From contig CM053328.1 of the NCBI GenBank assembly GCA_028583605.1, positions 10,466,782-10,530,781 of the forward strand: a stretch of DNA of 64,000 nucleotides. The letters run 5' to 3'. The notes below the pieces were generated by a model that saw only the letters and a list, made by a program, of their open reading frames with translations, did not search any database and was not told the origin of the DNA. Positions 32,901 to 42,200 of this stretch are shown in pieces (positions within the stretch are counted from its first letter, which is position 1; the number at the start of each line of letters is the position of its first letter). The position numbers were made by a program, and so were the translations under genes. The DNA comes from Dastarcus helophoroides. Taxonomy: Eukaryota > Arthropoda > Insecta > Coleoptera > Bothrideridae.

Positions 32901-35900
32901 TCGATGTGCGATAAAGATAGAGTATCTTAGAATAGATGAAATGTTGAAGGCGAATTTGCATTTTTTACGTTAGACATACATCACCAGTAATTCATCTGCA
33001 GTAAAAAATGTAAAAGTCTTTTTGTCTGCATTTCATTCAAAGTGAGCATCCAAATATAATGGTTTACGTTTATCTTTCAACATCATCATGGATGAATCAA
33101 CCAGAATTCACAACTAAAATGCAAAAGTGTAAATTCGACCCTACAGGAAAGAGTTTGACCAAAACCTGATCAAAATGTTTGCGAAACAACCAAATCATCT
33201 TCCATTACCTAATTAGCAATTTTTACTTCAGGAATCTTGGTTCCTATCGATCAATCTCGGCTGGGATAGTGGCGTTCATGTCCAAACGTGCGGACATCAT
33301 TTGCATCTGGATTGCCTCAATTCCTACCTTAATTCGCTTAGATCTCAGCAGAGGAACACTAAGTTTGTCCCCCGAAAAGTAATCGCGACGATTCTCGCAT
33401 TTCTCTTTCTAATGATGTATCTTTTAGGGGAGAGTACCTTTGTCCTCTTTGTAGACAGTTAGCCAATTCTGTTTTGCCCTTAAGTCCACAACTAGGCGAC
33501 TGCGCTCAAATGGTGCGGTCCAAGCAGTCCAGCATGAGGGAAGTTCTGGAAGAACTGTCTGATTTTCTGAGAGAAAACGATCAAAAACCGGTAAGTTTAT
33601 TTTTTTACATCTGTTGCGCGTTTGATATAGCATTTACTAGTAGACGGTGCTGTAATAAATGTTAGGTAAGAAAACATAACTTTAAGACTATTGTTTAAAC
33701 TCTTCTCATGTAATTTTCGTCAATTTTTGCCTCTTATCTGCGTGTGTTTGGTTTTCATATGCTCATGCTTGTCTGTTTAAAATTTCGCAAACATCTATTT
33801 AACAAACATTTTTTGTTAGTAATTTTAGTATTTTGACTTTCCTAACGAAATTTTAACTTTTGAGTAGTTTCTTCAATAATTCGTACAAATTGGCAATAAT
33901 TTTCTAGAGCACATCAAGTATGGCCGAAGCAATCGGTAAAGTAATGGACGACATGTCAAGCAGCACCCAACTGAAGGCGATGTTCATTAAACCAAAAAAT
34001 AACAAGCCAATCCCTCAAAGCCTGTTTCTATTTGTAACATCAATAGCTAGGACCAATTTGGAAGTAGAATTAATACAGAGGGGAGGATCTTTGGTCGACC
34101 AAAATGAGCCACCAAATCCCCTGTTGCCTAAAAGAGACTGCATAGGTAATTAACTCGGTTTGATCATTATGAACCTTAACGACTCACTACTTCCAGTTCC
34201 ATTATTACACGTATTGGCGGTTCACGCCCGAGTCGCCCGAGTATTGGCCATGTGGCCGGCGTGGATGACCTTCCAACAGCTTTGCGGGTTACCCGCTAAA
34301 GCGCCTGTTACCGCTTTGGCCCCGATCGAAAGGGAAGTGCCTTTACTGCTTAGAGATCCGGTTGCTCTACTGATCCAATTCGTCCTCCTGCTGCCGCTGC
34401 ACCTCGACCAGAGTAAGTTAAAAAAGTTAGGAAAAAACGAATCTGCAATGTATCATTTCCACAGCTTATTTCACCACTACTGTGCAAATGGTGTATAATT
34501 TGCTCTATTACCAAGTGGTGGGTCAAGTCTCTTGCAGTTTGACAAACTCCGAAAGAATGAACGCGGCTTCATCGGCGGAAACTGGAAGGATCATTCACCT
34601 GAGCGGAGCTCTGGCTCTAATCCAGGAATACTTAGGACAGACTGATTTATACATCGAGGAAGACGGGGAATCGTCTGCAAGACCGCCGATCAATTGGCTG
34701 GCGTTGGAACAACAAGTTCAGAAGCTTTGTCTTCCTTTCCTAAGAATAGCATCTCTCCTGAAACACCATCTCTATCAGCAGCCTCTACCGGAGATAGCCA
34801 CGCCTCAGAACGAATTCGTTCGCCTTGTTTACTATTTGGAGCTAGTGACTGAGCCTATGGAATGGGGATGCTTCAATGCCGCCGTTGCTTTGAATTGGCC
34901 ATCGGACACAGATATGTTCAGGGCTTCACCCGAATCGTGGTGCAACCAGTTGGCTGCATTCATCAGCAAGAGTCAAATAGCGGCGAGGTCCTTTTTGGTC
35001 GACCAGCACATCACATGGCACCCCCCGAGACTCCTTCAGTTACCTAGGGAATATGAAAAGATATTTACAGTAAGTACTCCCATTTGTTAGTCTTTAGCAG
35101 AATTGGACACCGTTTTTGACAGACTTTTTATAAATAAGGTTGCTAAAGATTTGCAACAAAAAGTCTTCTTCTGCTGAAGATTTTCAACAAAAAGTCTTCA
35201 GCAAACTGTTTTGAAACAAAAGCAATATTTTGAGGAAAATTTTCAACTCGGAACACAAAATTTCGATAAAAACGTTTCCATAAAGTCCTAAATTCTGATT
35301 TTTGGTTGTTTGTGAAGTTGTTGAATTTAATTGTTGTTTAATTGAGTTCAATCTAAAAATATCATTTAAAACTACTTAAGAATTTTTGATTTCAAAAAAT
35401 CAATGTTTTCTAGAAATGTTGTTTTTGACTTAGCATCTTTTTGAAATCCTGTGAAATCCTTTTTCCAACATTGAAGTCCGTATTTGTAAGTTTTCATTTC
35501 TGAATCAAGTTCTTGGCATTTTGTTTTGTGTTTCACTTTTTAATTGTCCCCACGTTTCTCGGCATATCATCGCTTTGGTGGTGAACAGTGATAACCCACA
35601 AAAAAGTGTAAAATTGCGTTAAAACTGTTAACAAATACTAAGAAGCATAAAGTTTGATTTCTAAAAGTATCCTAGCCCAAAACCTTTTGCAAGTCCTTGG
35701 AGCACAAAATTTGCTAGATGACGGAACCCAAATGTTTAAAATCTTACAATAGAAACATCCAATTAAAAAGCACAATCCTTAAATTAAAAATACCGTATTT
35801 TTTCGAAATGTGGACTTTTTCTGAAAATTACGACTTTTCTTCTGAATATTTTGATATTTTTGAGAAAAATTCTCTTTCAAAATCCACAATTTTACAAATT

Positions 35901-38013
35901 TCGTCGTTAAAAAAAACTCATTTTATCAAAATATTCCCCATTTCAGAATTACCACTTTTTCTAAATTTTGACTTTTTTGTCAATTACGACTTTTTAAAAA
36001 TTGAAATACAATTTTGTCCCCTGAAACCAAGAAAGATTTCAATATTTGAAGATAACTGAGAACTAGTCCGTTCCACCAAAAAAAAAAACATTTTTTAAAT
36101 AAATTTTGACAATTGAATTTTCCACTTATTTTAAAATTCACTAAATAATCAGAAAAAACCGAATATTAAAAAAGTGAAAGTTCAGTCAGTGGAGAGAAGA
36201 AAGTGGAATAAACTCGTAATTTCGAAATTTTGAGAAAAAACCCTATTTTGGGAAAGGATTTTTTAAAAAACCAAAACTGAATAAAAATCCAACCTTTCGG
36301 AAGAACTCGAAAAATACTGAAAATTCTAAAAATGCCAAAATATTTCCAGAGGTCAAATATTGTAAACAAAATTCGCAATTTCCAAAACACTTTTCTCGAA
36401 ATTTTTACTTTTTGATTCCAATTTTGACATAATACTTAAATTTCAATAAGGAAATTCAATGTACAAGAGATCTTTCTCTCGAAATTACCCAAAAATATTT
36501 TTATCAGCATTTTTAATTTTCGATAATATGAGGGAAAAATCAATTTCAAAGAAAAAGTCCAGAAAGTTCCAGAAACTAAAACATCGCATTTTGAAATAAA
36601 AGTCAAAATTAAAAAAAAAGGCAAATATTCAGAAAAATGGCAGAATTTTGATAGAAAAAATGTTCAACTCGGAACACATAATTTCGATAAAAACGTTTCC
36701 AAAAAGTCCTAAATTCTGATTTTTGATTGTTTGTGAAGTTGTTGAATTTAATTGTTGTTTAATTGAGTTCAATCTAAAAATGTCAGTTAAAACTACTGAA
36801 GAATTTTTGATTTCAAAAAATCATTGTTTTCTAGAAATGTTGTTTTTGACTTGGCATTTTTTTTTTTTAATTTTTGGCTGTGAAATCCTTTTTCCAACAT
36901 TGAAGTACCTAATTGTAAGTTTTCATTTCTAAATCAAGTTTTTGGCATTTTGTTTTGTGTTTCACTTTTTAATTGTCCCACGTTTCTCGGCATATCATCG
37001 CTTTGGTGGTGAACAGTGGTAACCCACAAAAAAGTGTAAAATTGAGTTAAGACTGTTAAAAAATACTAAGAAGTTTGATTTCTAAAAGTATCCTAGCCCA
37101 AAACCTTTTACAAGTCCTTGGAGCACAAAATTTGCTAGATGACGGAACCCAAATGTTCATAATCTTAAAATAAAAACATCCAATTAAAAAGCATAATCCT
37201 TAAATAAAAATACCAAAAAATGTTTATGTTTTGTCTTCTGCTTGCAGCTTTAGAGAAGAAAATATGACTATTTCGATAACAAACTTTTTCAAAAGTGCTC
37301 TGGCTCAAGTTTTTGTTTATGTGGGTTAGAACAGTTCATCACCAAAGCGACGATATTGTGAACAGTAAAAGGGTTATAACCACCCAGTTCTTCGCGTCAG
37401 GGTTCAAATTGTGGCATATGTTAATTTGTGCCCAATGTTGAGCCACCTTGGAGGGACCAATAACCCTTAAAATTCAATAAACTTTAAATGTCAATGAAGG
37501 TTAATAAATCGGGGGGGGGGGGCTGATATAGATAACGCAAAAAGCCTAAACACGAATCCTTTCACGTTGCAGTACTACCACGAGCGACCCTGCAGCCAGT
37601 GCCATTCAGTACCAACTGAGACGAGCATATGTCTGTTGTGCGGCACAATCGTTTGCCTCAAACAGAATTGTTGTAAGCAGCAGAACGTGTGCGAGGCCGT
37701 TGCTCATTCCCTGGAATGTGGCGCCGGCACCGGAGTGTTTCTGGTGGTGACATCTACCTATATAATCGTAATTAGAGGCCATAGAGCTTGCCTGTGGGGT
37801 TCACTTTATCTCGACGAGTTCGAAGAGGAGGATCGTGATTTAAAGTAAGTAAAAAGTAATTGATTTGTTTTTTTTTATTTTAATTTAAATCGTAGGCGCG
37901 GCAAACCCCTCTACCTGAGTAAAGACAGATACCAACTTCTAGAACAACAATGGCTAGCACACAGATTTGACCATACGAAGAAGACTTGGGTACAACATCG
38001 GAACGCTCTATAA
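20784..38013 (+). CDS. UBR3: E3 ubiquitin-protein ligase UBR3, C-terminal 1310 residues (16 exons)
   Basis: UBR3 is a large cytosolic RING-type ubiquitin ligase of the UBR family. Sixteen exons join without a phase conflict: 20784-20965, 25520-25659, 25718-26027, 26224-26464, 26516-26687, 31137-31600, 31647-31877, 31942-32125, 32176-32441, 33232-33362, 33428-33590, 33908-34145, 34197-34412, 34465-35069, 37573-37844 and 37896-38013. They total 3933 bases including the stop. Recognition rests on several blocks: the '[12 protein letters not shown]' and 'GxMYVPK' segments, a basic helix before the RING, the split RING (CxxC...CGHxxHxxC...CPLC), the Cys-rich cap and a C-terminus ending near W-x-x-H-x-N-x-L, as in animal UBR3 rather than UBR1/2. 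The human protein has about 1888 residues, so the UBR box and N-terminal third are missing here. Residue numbers below refer to this fragment. Confidence 0.93.
21125..22830. repeat. Satellite of 140-base units, about 12 copies, in a UBR3 intron
   Basis: Starts of the 'tctcaaaacacc' anchor lie at 21133, 21275, 21414, 21547, 21687, 21827, 21968, 22108, 22248 and 22388, a period of 139-142 bases with one of 133. One unit is shortened by about 29 bases (anchor at 22501) and the last full one is at 22641. Each unit carries 'ttccgaccggaaaatgag', 'cagattcttaatcagcgacc' and 'cccctaggacaccgtttcga'. The array decays after 22740. Two copies (21547 and 21827) share 'tcccaagaga', which hints at duplication of a two-unit block. 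Confidence 0.92.
22975..24023. repeat. AT-rich short-period array, block V, in the same UBR3 intron
   Basis: Sparser and more degenerate than the earlier blocks, A-rich on plus, with 'gtcgaaattttgg' style units. It ends at the piggyBac-like element at 24024. Confidence 0.65.
24024..24299. mobile_element. piggyBac-like non-autonomous element
   Basis: The left end CCCTTAAGGGTGG and the reverse complement of the right end (CCTTTAAGTGTGG) match at 11 of 13 positions. The right subterminal region contains the palindrome 'ggggtctgtgagacccc', and the left has 'tggggtctcagact' at the matching position. Flanks are ttat (24020-24023) and ttaa (24300-24303), compatible with the TTAA target of piggyBac elements after one mutation. 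Length is 276 bases, with no transposase. Confidence 0.65.
24558..24661. repeat. Short hairpin element, about 31-base arms
   Basis: The left arm 24558-24588 starts aattcc and contains 'ctcattgagtggcatttt'. The right arm 24630-24661 is its reverse complement with four differences. The spacer is 41 bases. It lies inside a UBR3 intron. Confidence 0.7.
25174..25320. repeat. 21-base minisatellite, 7 copies
   Basis: Seven diverged units of 21 bases resemble 'agaagcaaatttgttcaaat'. Because 21 is a multiple of three, the minus strand happens to read as a seven-residue repeat, but it has no other sign of being coding. Confidence 0.8.
25520..25659 (+). CDS. UBR3: UBR3 exon b (residues 61-108)
   Basis: Acceptor CGTCGTAG, donor TTAG|GTACGC. 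The first base A completes the Lys codon begun in exon a. It encodes a helical segment with '[17 protein letters not shown]', conserved in UBR3. An upstream stretch of the same frame is open into the intron, but the phase and acceptor fix the start at 25520. Confidence 0.9.
25718..26027 (+). CDS. UBR3: UBR3 exon c (residues 108-211)
   Basis: Acceptor CTTCCTCTAG, donor TT|GTAAGT, after a 58-base intron. It contains '[17 protein letters not shown]', 'VADYRAPF', '[11 protein letters not shown]' and '[14 protein letters not shown]', all recognisable UBR3 blocks. The 157-residue minus-strand frame over the same DNA is a shadow. Confidence 0.93.
26224..26464 (+). CDS. UBR3: UBR3 exon d (residues 211-291)
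   Basis: Acceptor GATTTTTTAG, donor AACAAG|GTAAGT. It contains the P-W-P-P motif and the hydrophobic helix '[16 protein letters not shown]', as in other UBR3 proteins. Confidence 0.9.
26516..26687 (+). CDS. UBR3: UBR3 exon e (residues 292-349)
   Basis: Acceptor TGACTTGCAG, donor GATA|GTAAGT, after a 51-base intron. It is Ser/Thr/Pro-rich at the start, then has '[12 protein letters not shown]', in a less conserved part of the protein. The open frame runs into the intron, but the donor and the phase match to exon f fix the end. Confidence 0.85.
26830..31085. repeat. AT-rich short-period array, block VI, filling the 4.4-kb UBR3 intron e-f
   Basis: The left third (26830-28000) is T-rich on plus; from about 28080 the strand becomes A-rich. 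The switch is explained by a large imperfect palindrome: 28010-28240 pairs with 29370-29590, 27630-27700 with about 29880-29945, and 27440-27560 with 30005-30085. All three pairs share one axis near 28.8 kb. A direct copy of the right inner arm is seen again at about 30700-30900. No coding sequence was found. Confidence 0.8.
31137..31600 (+). CDS. UBR3: UBR3 exon f (residues 349-503), low-complexity linker
   Basis: Acceptor CAACTTATTAG, donor GAG|GTACGT. It starts with an acidic-aromatic stretch ([12 protein letters not shown]), then about 120 residues rich in S, T, P, A, V and E, ending in a basic '[10 protein letters not shown]'. It looks like a disordered linker before the conserved helices of exon g. 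GC content is far above the flanking introns. Confidence 0.88.
31647..31877 (+). CDS. UBR3: UBR3 exon g (residues 504-580)
   Basis: Acceptor CGTTCTAG, donor CAG|GTACGA, intron of 46 bases. It encodes '[16 protein letters not shown]', an acidic Ser-rich loop, then '[19 protein letters not shown]', matching the helix pair upstream of the RING in UBR3. Confidence 0.9.
31942..32125 (+). CDS. UBR3: UBR3 exon h (residues 581-642), basic helix before the RING
   Basis: Acceptor CCTTATCAG, donor TCTG|GTGAGT. It encodes a long charged helix with '[18 protein letters not shown]', the basic helical segment that precedes the RING in UBR-family ligases. Ends in phase 1. Confidence 0.92.
32176..32441 (+). 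CDS. UBR3: UBR3 exon i (residues 642-730), first half of the RING
   Basis: Acceptor ACTGTTTTAG, donor CCC|GTAAGT. It contains Y-D-C-V-I-C (Cys656 and Cys659), the first zinc pair of the RING, then '[17 protein letters not shown]', typical of UBR ligases. It ends in an acidic stretch unlike human UBR3. A decayed copy of part of this exon lies 430 bases further on, in the next intron. Confidence 0.93.
32791..32868. repeat. Perfect hairpin, 37-base arms, 4-base loop
   Basis: 32791-32827 and 32832-32868 are exact reverse complements, separated by atta. It lies inside the UBR3 intron between two RING exons. Exact identity of the arms implies recent origin or continued correction. Confidence 0.95.
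32870..32960 (+). pseudogene. Decayed partial duplicate of UBR3 exon i
   Basis: The stretch from about 32890 (ccagtactttcgatgtgcga) aligns with exon i from about 32333 (cggtacttccggtgtgcga), and continues through 'gatagag', 'agaa.aga' and 'gttga..gcg.aattt'. In the matching frame it has two in-frame stops. By eye identity is roughly three-quarters over about 75 bases, well above chance in this context. Confidence 0.65.
33232..33362 (+). CDS. UBR3: UBR3 exon j (residues 731-774), middle of the RING
   Basis: Acceptor TTTACTTCAG. It encodes '[20 protein letters not shown]', the Cys-Gly-His...His...Cys zinc ligands of the RING. The donor is the unusual AA|GTTTGT at 33363: it alone gives the phase (2) needed by exon k and restores K-G-E-Y before C-P-L-C. 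The stronger-looking GTAATC at 33379 would run exon k into a stop. A longer open frame over the same bases is in another frame and is a shadow. Confidence 0.9.
33428..33590 (+). CDS. UBR3: UBR3 exon k (residues 774-828), last RING ligands
   Basis: Acceptor ATCTTTTAG, donor CCG|GTAAGT; the preceding intron is 65 bases. It contains [15 protein letters not shown], the final RING zinc pair and the following conserved helix start, then a predicted helix to the exon end. Confidence 0.93.
33908..34145 (+). CDS. UBR3: UBR3 exon l (residues 829-908)
   Basis: Acceptor AATTTTCTAG, donor ATAG|GTAATT. It has '[20 protein letters not shown]', which matches the 'ARTNLELELIHR' block of UBR3, the start of the all-helical C-terminal region. 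Confidence 0.92.
34197..34412 (+). CDS. UBR3: UBR3 exon m (residues 908-980)
   Basis: Acceptor CTACTTCCAG, donor CAGA|GTAAGT. It contains '[10 protein letters not shown]' and '[19 protein letters not shown]', matching the hydrophobic helices of the C-terminal region. GC is about 55-60 percent, far above the introns. Confidence 0.92.
34465..35069 (+). CDS. UBR3: UBR3 exon n (residues 980-1181)
   Basis: Acceptor TTTCCACAG, donor ACA|GTAAGT; the intron before it is 52 bases. This is the longest exon found. It contains '[18 protein letters not shown]' and '[14 protein letters not shown]', both diagnostic of UBR3 just before the cap. Confidence 0.94.
35243..37211. repeat. Direct duplication A...A' (about 550 bases each) in the last large UBR3 intron
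   Basis: 35243-35793 and 36662-37211 are near-identical in long runs, e.g. 'ttgtgaagttgttgaattta' and 'gacggaacccaaatgttc'. They flank segment B (35800-36662), so the intron 35070-37572 has the order A-B-A'. The differences are mostly single bases and short indels, so it is younger than the surrounding array. Confidence 0.85.
37573..37844 (+). CDS. UBR3: UBR3 exon o (residues 1182-1272), C-terminal zinc cap
   Basis: Acceptor CACGTTGCAG, donor TTAAA|GTAAGT (exon ends at AA). It has many Cys/His: C-S-Q-C, C-L-L-C-G, C-C-K-Q-Q, a further Cys, H-S-x-E-C-G-A-G-T-G, then '[19 protein letters not shown]'. This is the conserved UBR C-terminal cap. A run of twelve G (37511-37522) lies 50 bases upstream of the acceptor. 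Confidence 0.95.
37896..38013 (+). CDS. UBR3: UBR3 terminal exon p (residues 1272-1310)
   Basis: Acceptor TTAAATCGTAG after a 51-base intron. It begins R-G-K-P-L-Y-L and contains '[19 protein letters not shown]'. The protein ends W-V-Q-H-R-N-A-L before TAA at 38011-38013, closely matching the usual UBR3 C-terminus. Confidence 0.95.
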
Positions 38014-38036
38014 TTTGCATATAAGTATAGGTTTTG

Positions 38037-38042
38037 AATAAA
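38037..38042 (+). terminator. UBR3 poly(A) signal AATAAA
   Basis: A canonical AATAAA starts 24 bases after the UBR3 stop codon, implying a very short 3' UTR. No other gene starts nearby on this strand. Confidence 0.75.
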
Positions 38043-39600
38043 TTTTACATAATCATATGGTTTTTATTAACGTATATTTTCTTATATTTTTAAACTGTGA
38101 TAAGATATTTTTGCAGAAAAAATATTAAATATTTAGTTTTTCTAATATTCTCATCTTACTTATTGTAGATTTCATACTTCTGTTGCTCTATTCTTATTCT
38201 AGTCTATGAAAGGTTGATCTTTACCCCAATATCTGCCTAACATTGACAAAATAATAACCTCATGCTTTTTTTAAAAAGAAAAAATTACCTTGTTAAAATT
38301 AATATAGATTTTATAAATAAAGTATATACCCACCATATTAAACTTCCCTTCGAATCAATTGCACCAGTAAATTTGCATTTGTGGCAGTTTTTTAGCTTCA
38401 TTTTGGCTGACTTAATTATCATTAGGTTTTGTTTTGCAGAATTCAGTTTATTTTGTAAAGTTTGAATCTTCTACTGCTGAATGTCTCCTGAATTATGGAA
38501 TTGCTTTAATTAAAAAAAGAATTCTTTTCTAACATCAAATTTCTTTGACAGCATGGAAGTTCTTAAGTAATTTAAGTTTCTTTTGTTTCATAAAAGTTCC
38601 TTTTTCATCACAAAAGCTGCTATTGCAGCACAAACTTTCTTTTACAACATATAGTTGCGTTTTTAGGATGCAAATGTCATTGCAGGATGGAAGTTTCCCT
38701 TTACATTTTGTTTGGAATGTCACGGTAACTGCATTAAAACAAGTGGAAGTTTTCATGAGGTTTCATTAGATTATACTCTTTGTTTATTTAATAGTTTGGC
38801 CATTATTCTATTGTTTTAGTTAAGTAGGTGGAAGTTTAAGCGAAACTTTCAAACTTGTTCTATCTATCGTAATATACTTGGACGTTTAATTTTCATAGTT
38901 ATTGATTCTATATGTAGCACTATTTACACATTATACTTGTGGTATGGTGGAAATATTGCTTGTGATAAATAAATAACGATGCCTAGTTTACTGTTTTGAT
39001 TTGTACTTCCTACTAAAGATTTTTATTTAGTTATTTATTTTGTTGTAAAATACTGCAGTAATATGTATAGCATAGTTTTGTGGAACTGTAAAATAAAGAC
39101 ATTTCCCTTTAGCGGTAGTTTGTATATTTATTCCCAAACCCCTAACTTAAAAGAGTGCAATTAGGTCACCAATGCCAAAGTTTAAAGTTAACAGTGTCAC
39201 CCTTAGAGAATATAAATAATTTATACAGTCAAAGGTGTCACCTGTATTCCTGTATTTAACAGACAATACCACTCGCTCATCCCAAATCTCATAAACCGTT
39301 TAACTTCCAGACATGAAATTTGGCCAATAGTTTTTTTATATGACGGAGGCATCCACTAAGAAAGAATTTTTGAAATTTGGCCCCCTGGGGGGGTGAAAAT
39401 GTGTATCAAATTCTGCATGTACTGAATGAGTCTCCAGGTTGCAGACTATCAATAAACAACTAATTTAAGTTGTTATGCACAAAGGTGATTTGCTAGTGAA
39501 ATACTGCTGAGGCAAGTTCACACCTCTGCGATTCACATTTGTATGTGATGTACATAACACGAGAGCAGTTTTGTTAAAAGAATTTTATATGTACTTGAAA
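38043..39600. other. UBR3 downstream flank, no gene recognised
   Basis: AT-rich, and free of the A-rich array until 39600. It contains a degenerate 20-base repeat (38500-38765). At 39290-39420 there is a segment with 'gacatgaaatttggcca' and 'tttggccccctggggggg' that has the look of a dispersed repeat, but I cannot name it. Confidence 0.45.
38500..38765. repeat. Degenerate 19-20-base tandem repeat
   Basis: Successive units align as 'cataaaagttcctttttcat', 'cacaaaagctgctattgcag', 'cacaaactttcttttacaa', 'catatagttgcgtttttagg', 'atgcaaatgtcattgcagg' and 'atggaagtttccctttaca'. Weaker units lie on both sides. Both strands have an open frame across it (38535-38756 and 38545-38769), as expected of a repeat lacking stops. 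Confidence 0.55.
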
Positions 39601-42200
39601 ATTCAAAATTGCGACTTTTTTTCAACATTTGAGAATAACTTTTTTTTCTCAATTTTGACTTTTTTGCCAATCACGACCTTTTAAATTAAATTTCGACTTT
39701 TAAAAATTTTCACTTTTTTTCAAAGTATTTTTATCAAAATTTGAACTTTCTAAAAAACTAGATTGTTTTTAATGTTGGATATTTTTCAAAATTTCGCCCT
39801 TTTCTCGAAACTTTTGGTTTATGTAATTTTGGCTTTTCTAATTTATTTTGTAATTTCAATCATTTTAAAACTTTTGGAAATTTCGACTGTAAATTTTTTT
39901 ACAATTTTGTAAATTTTAAAAAATTCGATTTTTTTAATGAAAATTTTCAGTTGTTTTAAATATGTCGTCTTTTTTCGAAATGTGAACTTTTTCTGAAAAT
40001 TACGACTTTTCTTCTAAATATTTTGATATTTTTGAGAAAATTTCAACTTCAAAATCCACAATTTTACAAATTTCGTCGTTAAACAAAAATCCCATTTTAT
40101 CAAAATATTCCCCATTTCAGAATTGCCATTTTTTCTAAATTTTGACTTTTTTGTCAATTACGACTTTTTAAAAATTGAAATAAAATTTTGTCCCCTGAAA
40201 CCAAGAAAGATATCAATATTTGGAGATGACCAAGAACTAGTCCGTTCCGCCCCCCCAAAAAAAAAATTAAATAAATTTTGACAATTGAATTTTCCACTTA
40301 TTTTAAAATTCACTAAAAGTATCAGAAAAAACCGAATATTAAAAAAGTGAAAGTTTAATTTAGAGAAAAGAAAGTGGAATAAACTCGTAATTTCCAAAGC
40401 GACGAATTTTGAGAAAAAACCCTATTTTGGAAAAGGATTTTTTGAAAAACCAAAATTGAATAAAAACCCAACCTTTCGGAAGAACTCGAAAAATGCTGAA
40501 AATTCTAAAAATGCAAAAATATTTCCAGAGGTCAAATATTGTGAAAAAATTCACAATTTCCAAAAACACTTTTCTCGAGATTTTTACTTTTTGATTCCAA
40601 TTTTGACATAATACTTAAATTTCAGTAAAGAAATTCAATAAAACTTTTTTCTCGAAATTACTCAAAAATATTTTTATCAGCATTTTTAATTTTCGATAAT
40701 ATGCCGATCTAATTAAGAAAAAAATAGACGATTTTCGAGAAAACCGAAATTTGAAGGAAAAACCAATTTCGAGGAAAAAGTCCAGAAAGTTCCAAAAACT
40801 AAAACATCGCATTATGAAATAAAAGTCAAAATTTCGAAAATAAGATAAAATATAAAATTGAAATTTCTGAAGTCAAATTTAAAAAAGTCAAAATTTAAAA
40901 AAAAAGGCAAATATTCAGAAAAATGGCAGAATTTTGATAGAAAAAATGATTTCCCAAAGAAGAGTTCAAAAAGTGGAATTTTGAGAATTAAGTCGAAATT
41001 TCGAAAAAGACGAATTGATACTAATTTTAAGAGAAAAATTCAAAATTTTTAGCAAAGTTGAATATCGAATTTTGATATAATAATATCGAGAAAAAGACAA
41101 ATTTTAAGAAAACTGCTTAAAATTTTTGAAAAATCAAATTCTAAAAGATAAAAATTTTCAGGAAAACCTGATATTAATAAAAATAAAGAAATGTAACAAA
41201 AAATGGAATCATTGAAAAGCAGTCGACATTTCTAGAAAAACTATCAAATAAAGCATTAAAGATCGAAATTTTTTAGAAAAAATTCAAGCTTTAGGGAAAA
41301 GCACAATTTTAAGATTAGCCGTTTATGAAAAAAAAAGCGAATCTTGAAAAAAAGTCAAAATTTTTAGAAAGATACGAATTTCCAGGAAAAATATTCAGAT
41401 TTCCGGGAACATACATGATGAGGTTTTAAATTAAATCTCAAATTTGCGGAAAAAGACGGATTTAGAGAAAATTTCCAAGTTTCGATTTTTTAAATTCGTT
41501 GTTTTTTAGAAATTTCGATTTTTTTCTCTTGAAAAACAAAAAAAAGATCGAAATTTTGAGAATAAAAAATTCGAAATTTAGTAAACACTCGAAATTCTTC
41601 AGAAAGGGTCAGACTTTTGTCGAAATTTTGGAAAAAGGACAAATTTAGAGAAAAATGTAATTTTTAGAATTTTCTCTTGACCGCTTGAATCAGAGCCAGA
41701 CATAGCGCCCCAACCGAAGTCAGAAAATGTCCAATATATAGATAAATGTTGAAATTTTGAGAAACCAGTTTTATTTCATTTATAAACCATTCCAGGAAAA
41801 ATTTTCTCGGAATTTTTGTCTTTTTACAGAATTTTTAAAAAAGTCATTATTACATAAAAATTTCCAGATATTTGAAAAAAAGTGATCAAATTTTGAGGAA
41901 AAAGGTAAATCTTGATGAAGCAAGTCTAAATTTAAAGAAAAGCCGAAGTTTCCGGAAAAACGAATTTTGAGAAATGGTAGAATTTCGAAAAATAAAACAA
42001 TTTTGAGATAAAAATTCGAAGTTTTGACTAAAGTCGGATTCTGATGAAAGAAATCGAAGTTTAAGGAATAAATTTGAAATTTCGAAAGAAATGTATGGAA
42101 AAAGGCGAATTTTGAGAAATAAGTCGAAATTTCGAGAAAATGTCAATAGCTTAAAAAAGGACGAATTTTGTGGAATGGAAATTTTTTAGAGAACGTCTTC
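39600..42200. repeat. AT-rich short-period array, block VII with strand switch
   Basis: T-rich on plus from 39600 to about 40170, then A-rich to 42200. The switch lies inside the duplicated segment B', and the same switch is seen in B near 36000, so it predates that duplication. Confidence 0.75.

Larger units (their letters stand above)
35800..40948. repeat. Segment B (35800-36662) and its copy B' (39969-40948)
   Basis: B and B' share order and sequence over nearly 900 bases, including 'tttctgaaaattacgacttt' and 'gtccagaaagttcc', and both end at 'gaattttgatagaaaaaatg'. Both contain the piece 'tgtcccctgaaaccaagaaa' of the repeat family at 13.6 kb. They lie on opposite sides of the last two UBR3 exons. 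B' has insertions near 40700-40760 and 40820-40890. Confidence 0.85.

Noticed and set aside
33179..33382. Plus-strand frame of 67 codons over the RING exon
   Set aside because: Wrong frame: the neighbouring frame gives the Cys-Gly-His zinc ligands and splices in phase with exon i and exon k.
33363..33427. Donor GTAATC at 33379 for UBR3 exon j
   Set aside because: It leaves exon k in a frame with a stop, whereas GTTTGT at 33363 restores the conserved sequence before the last RING cysteines.
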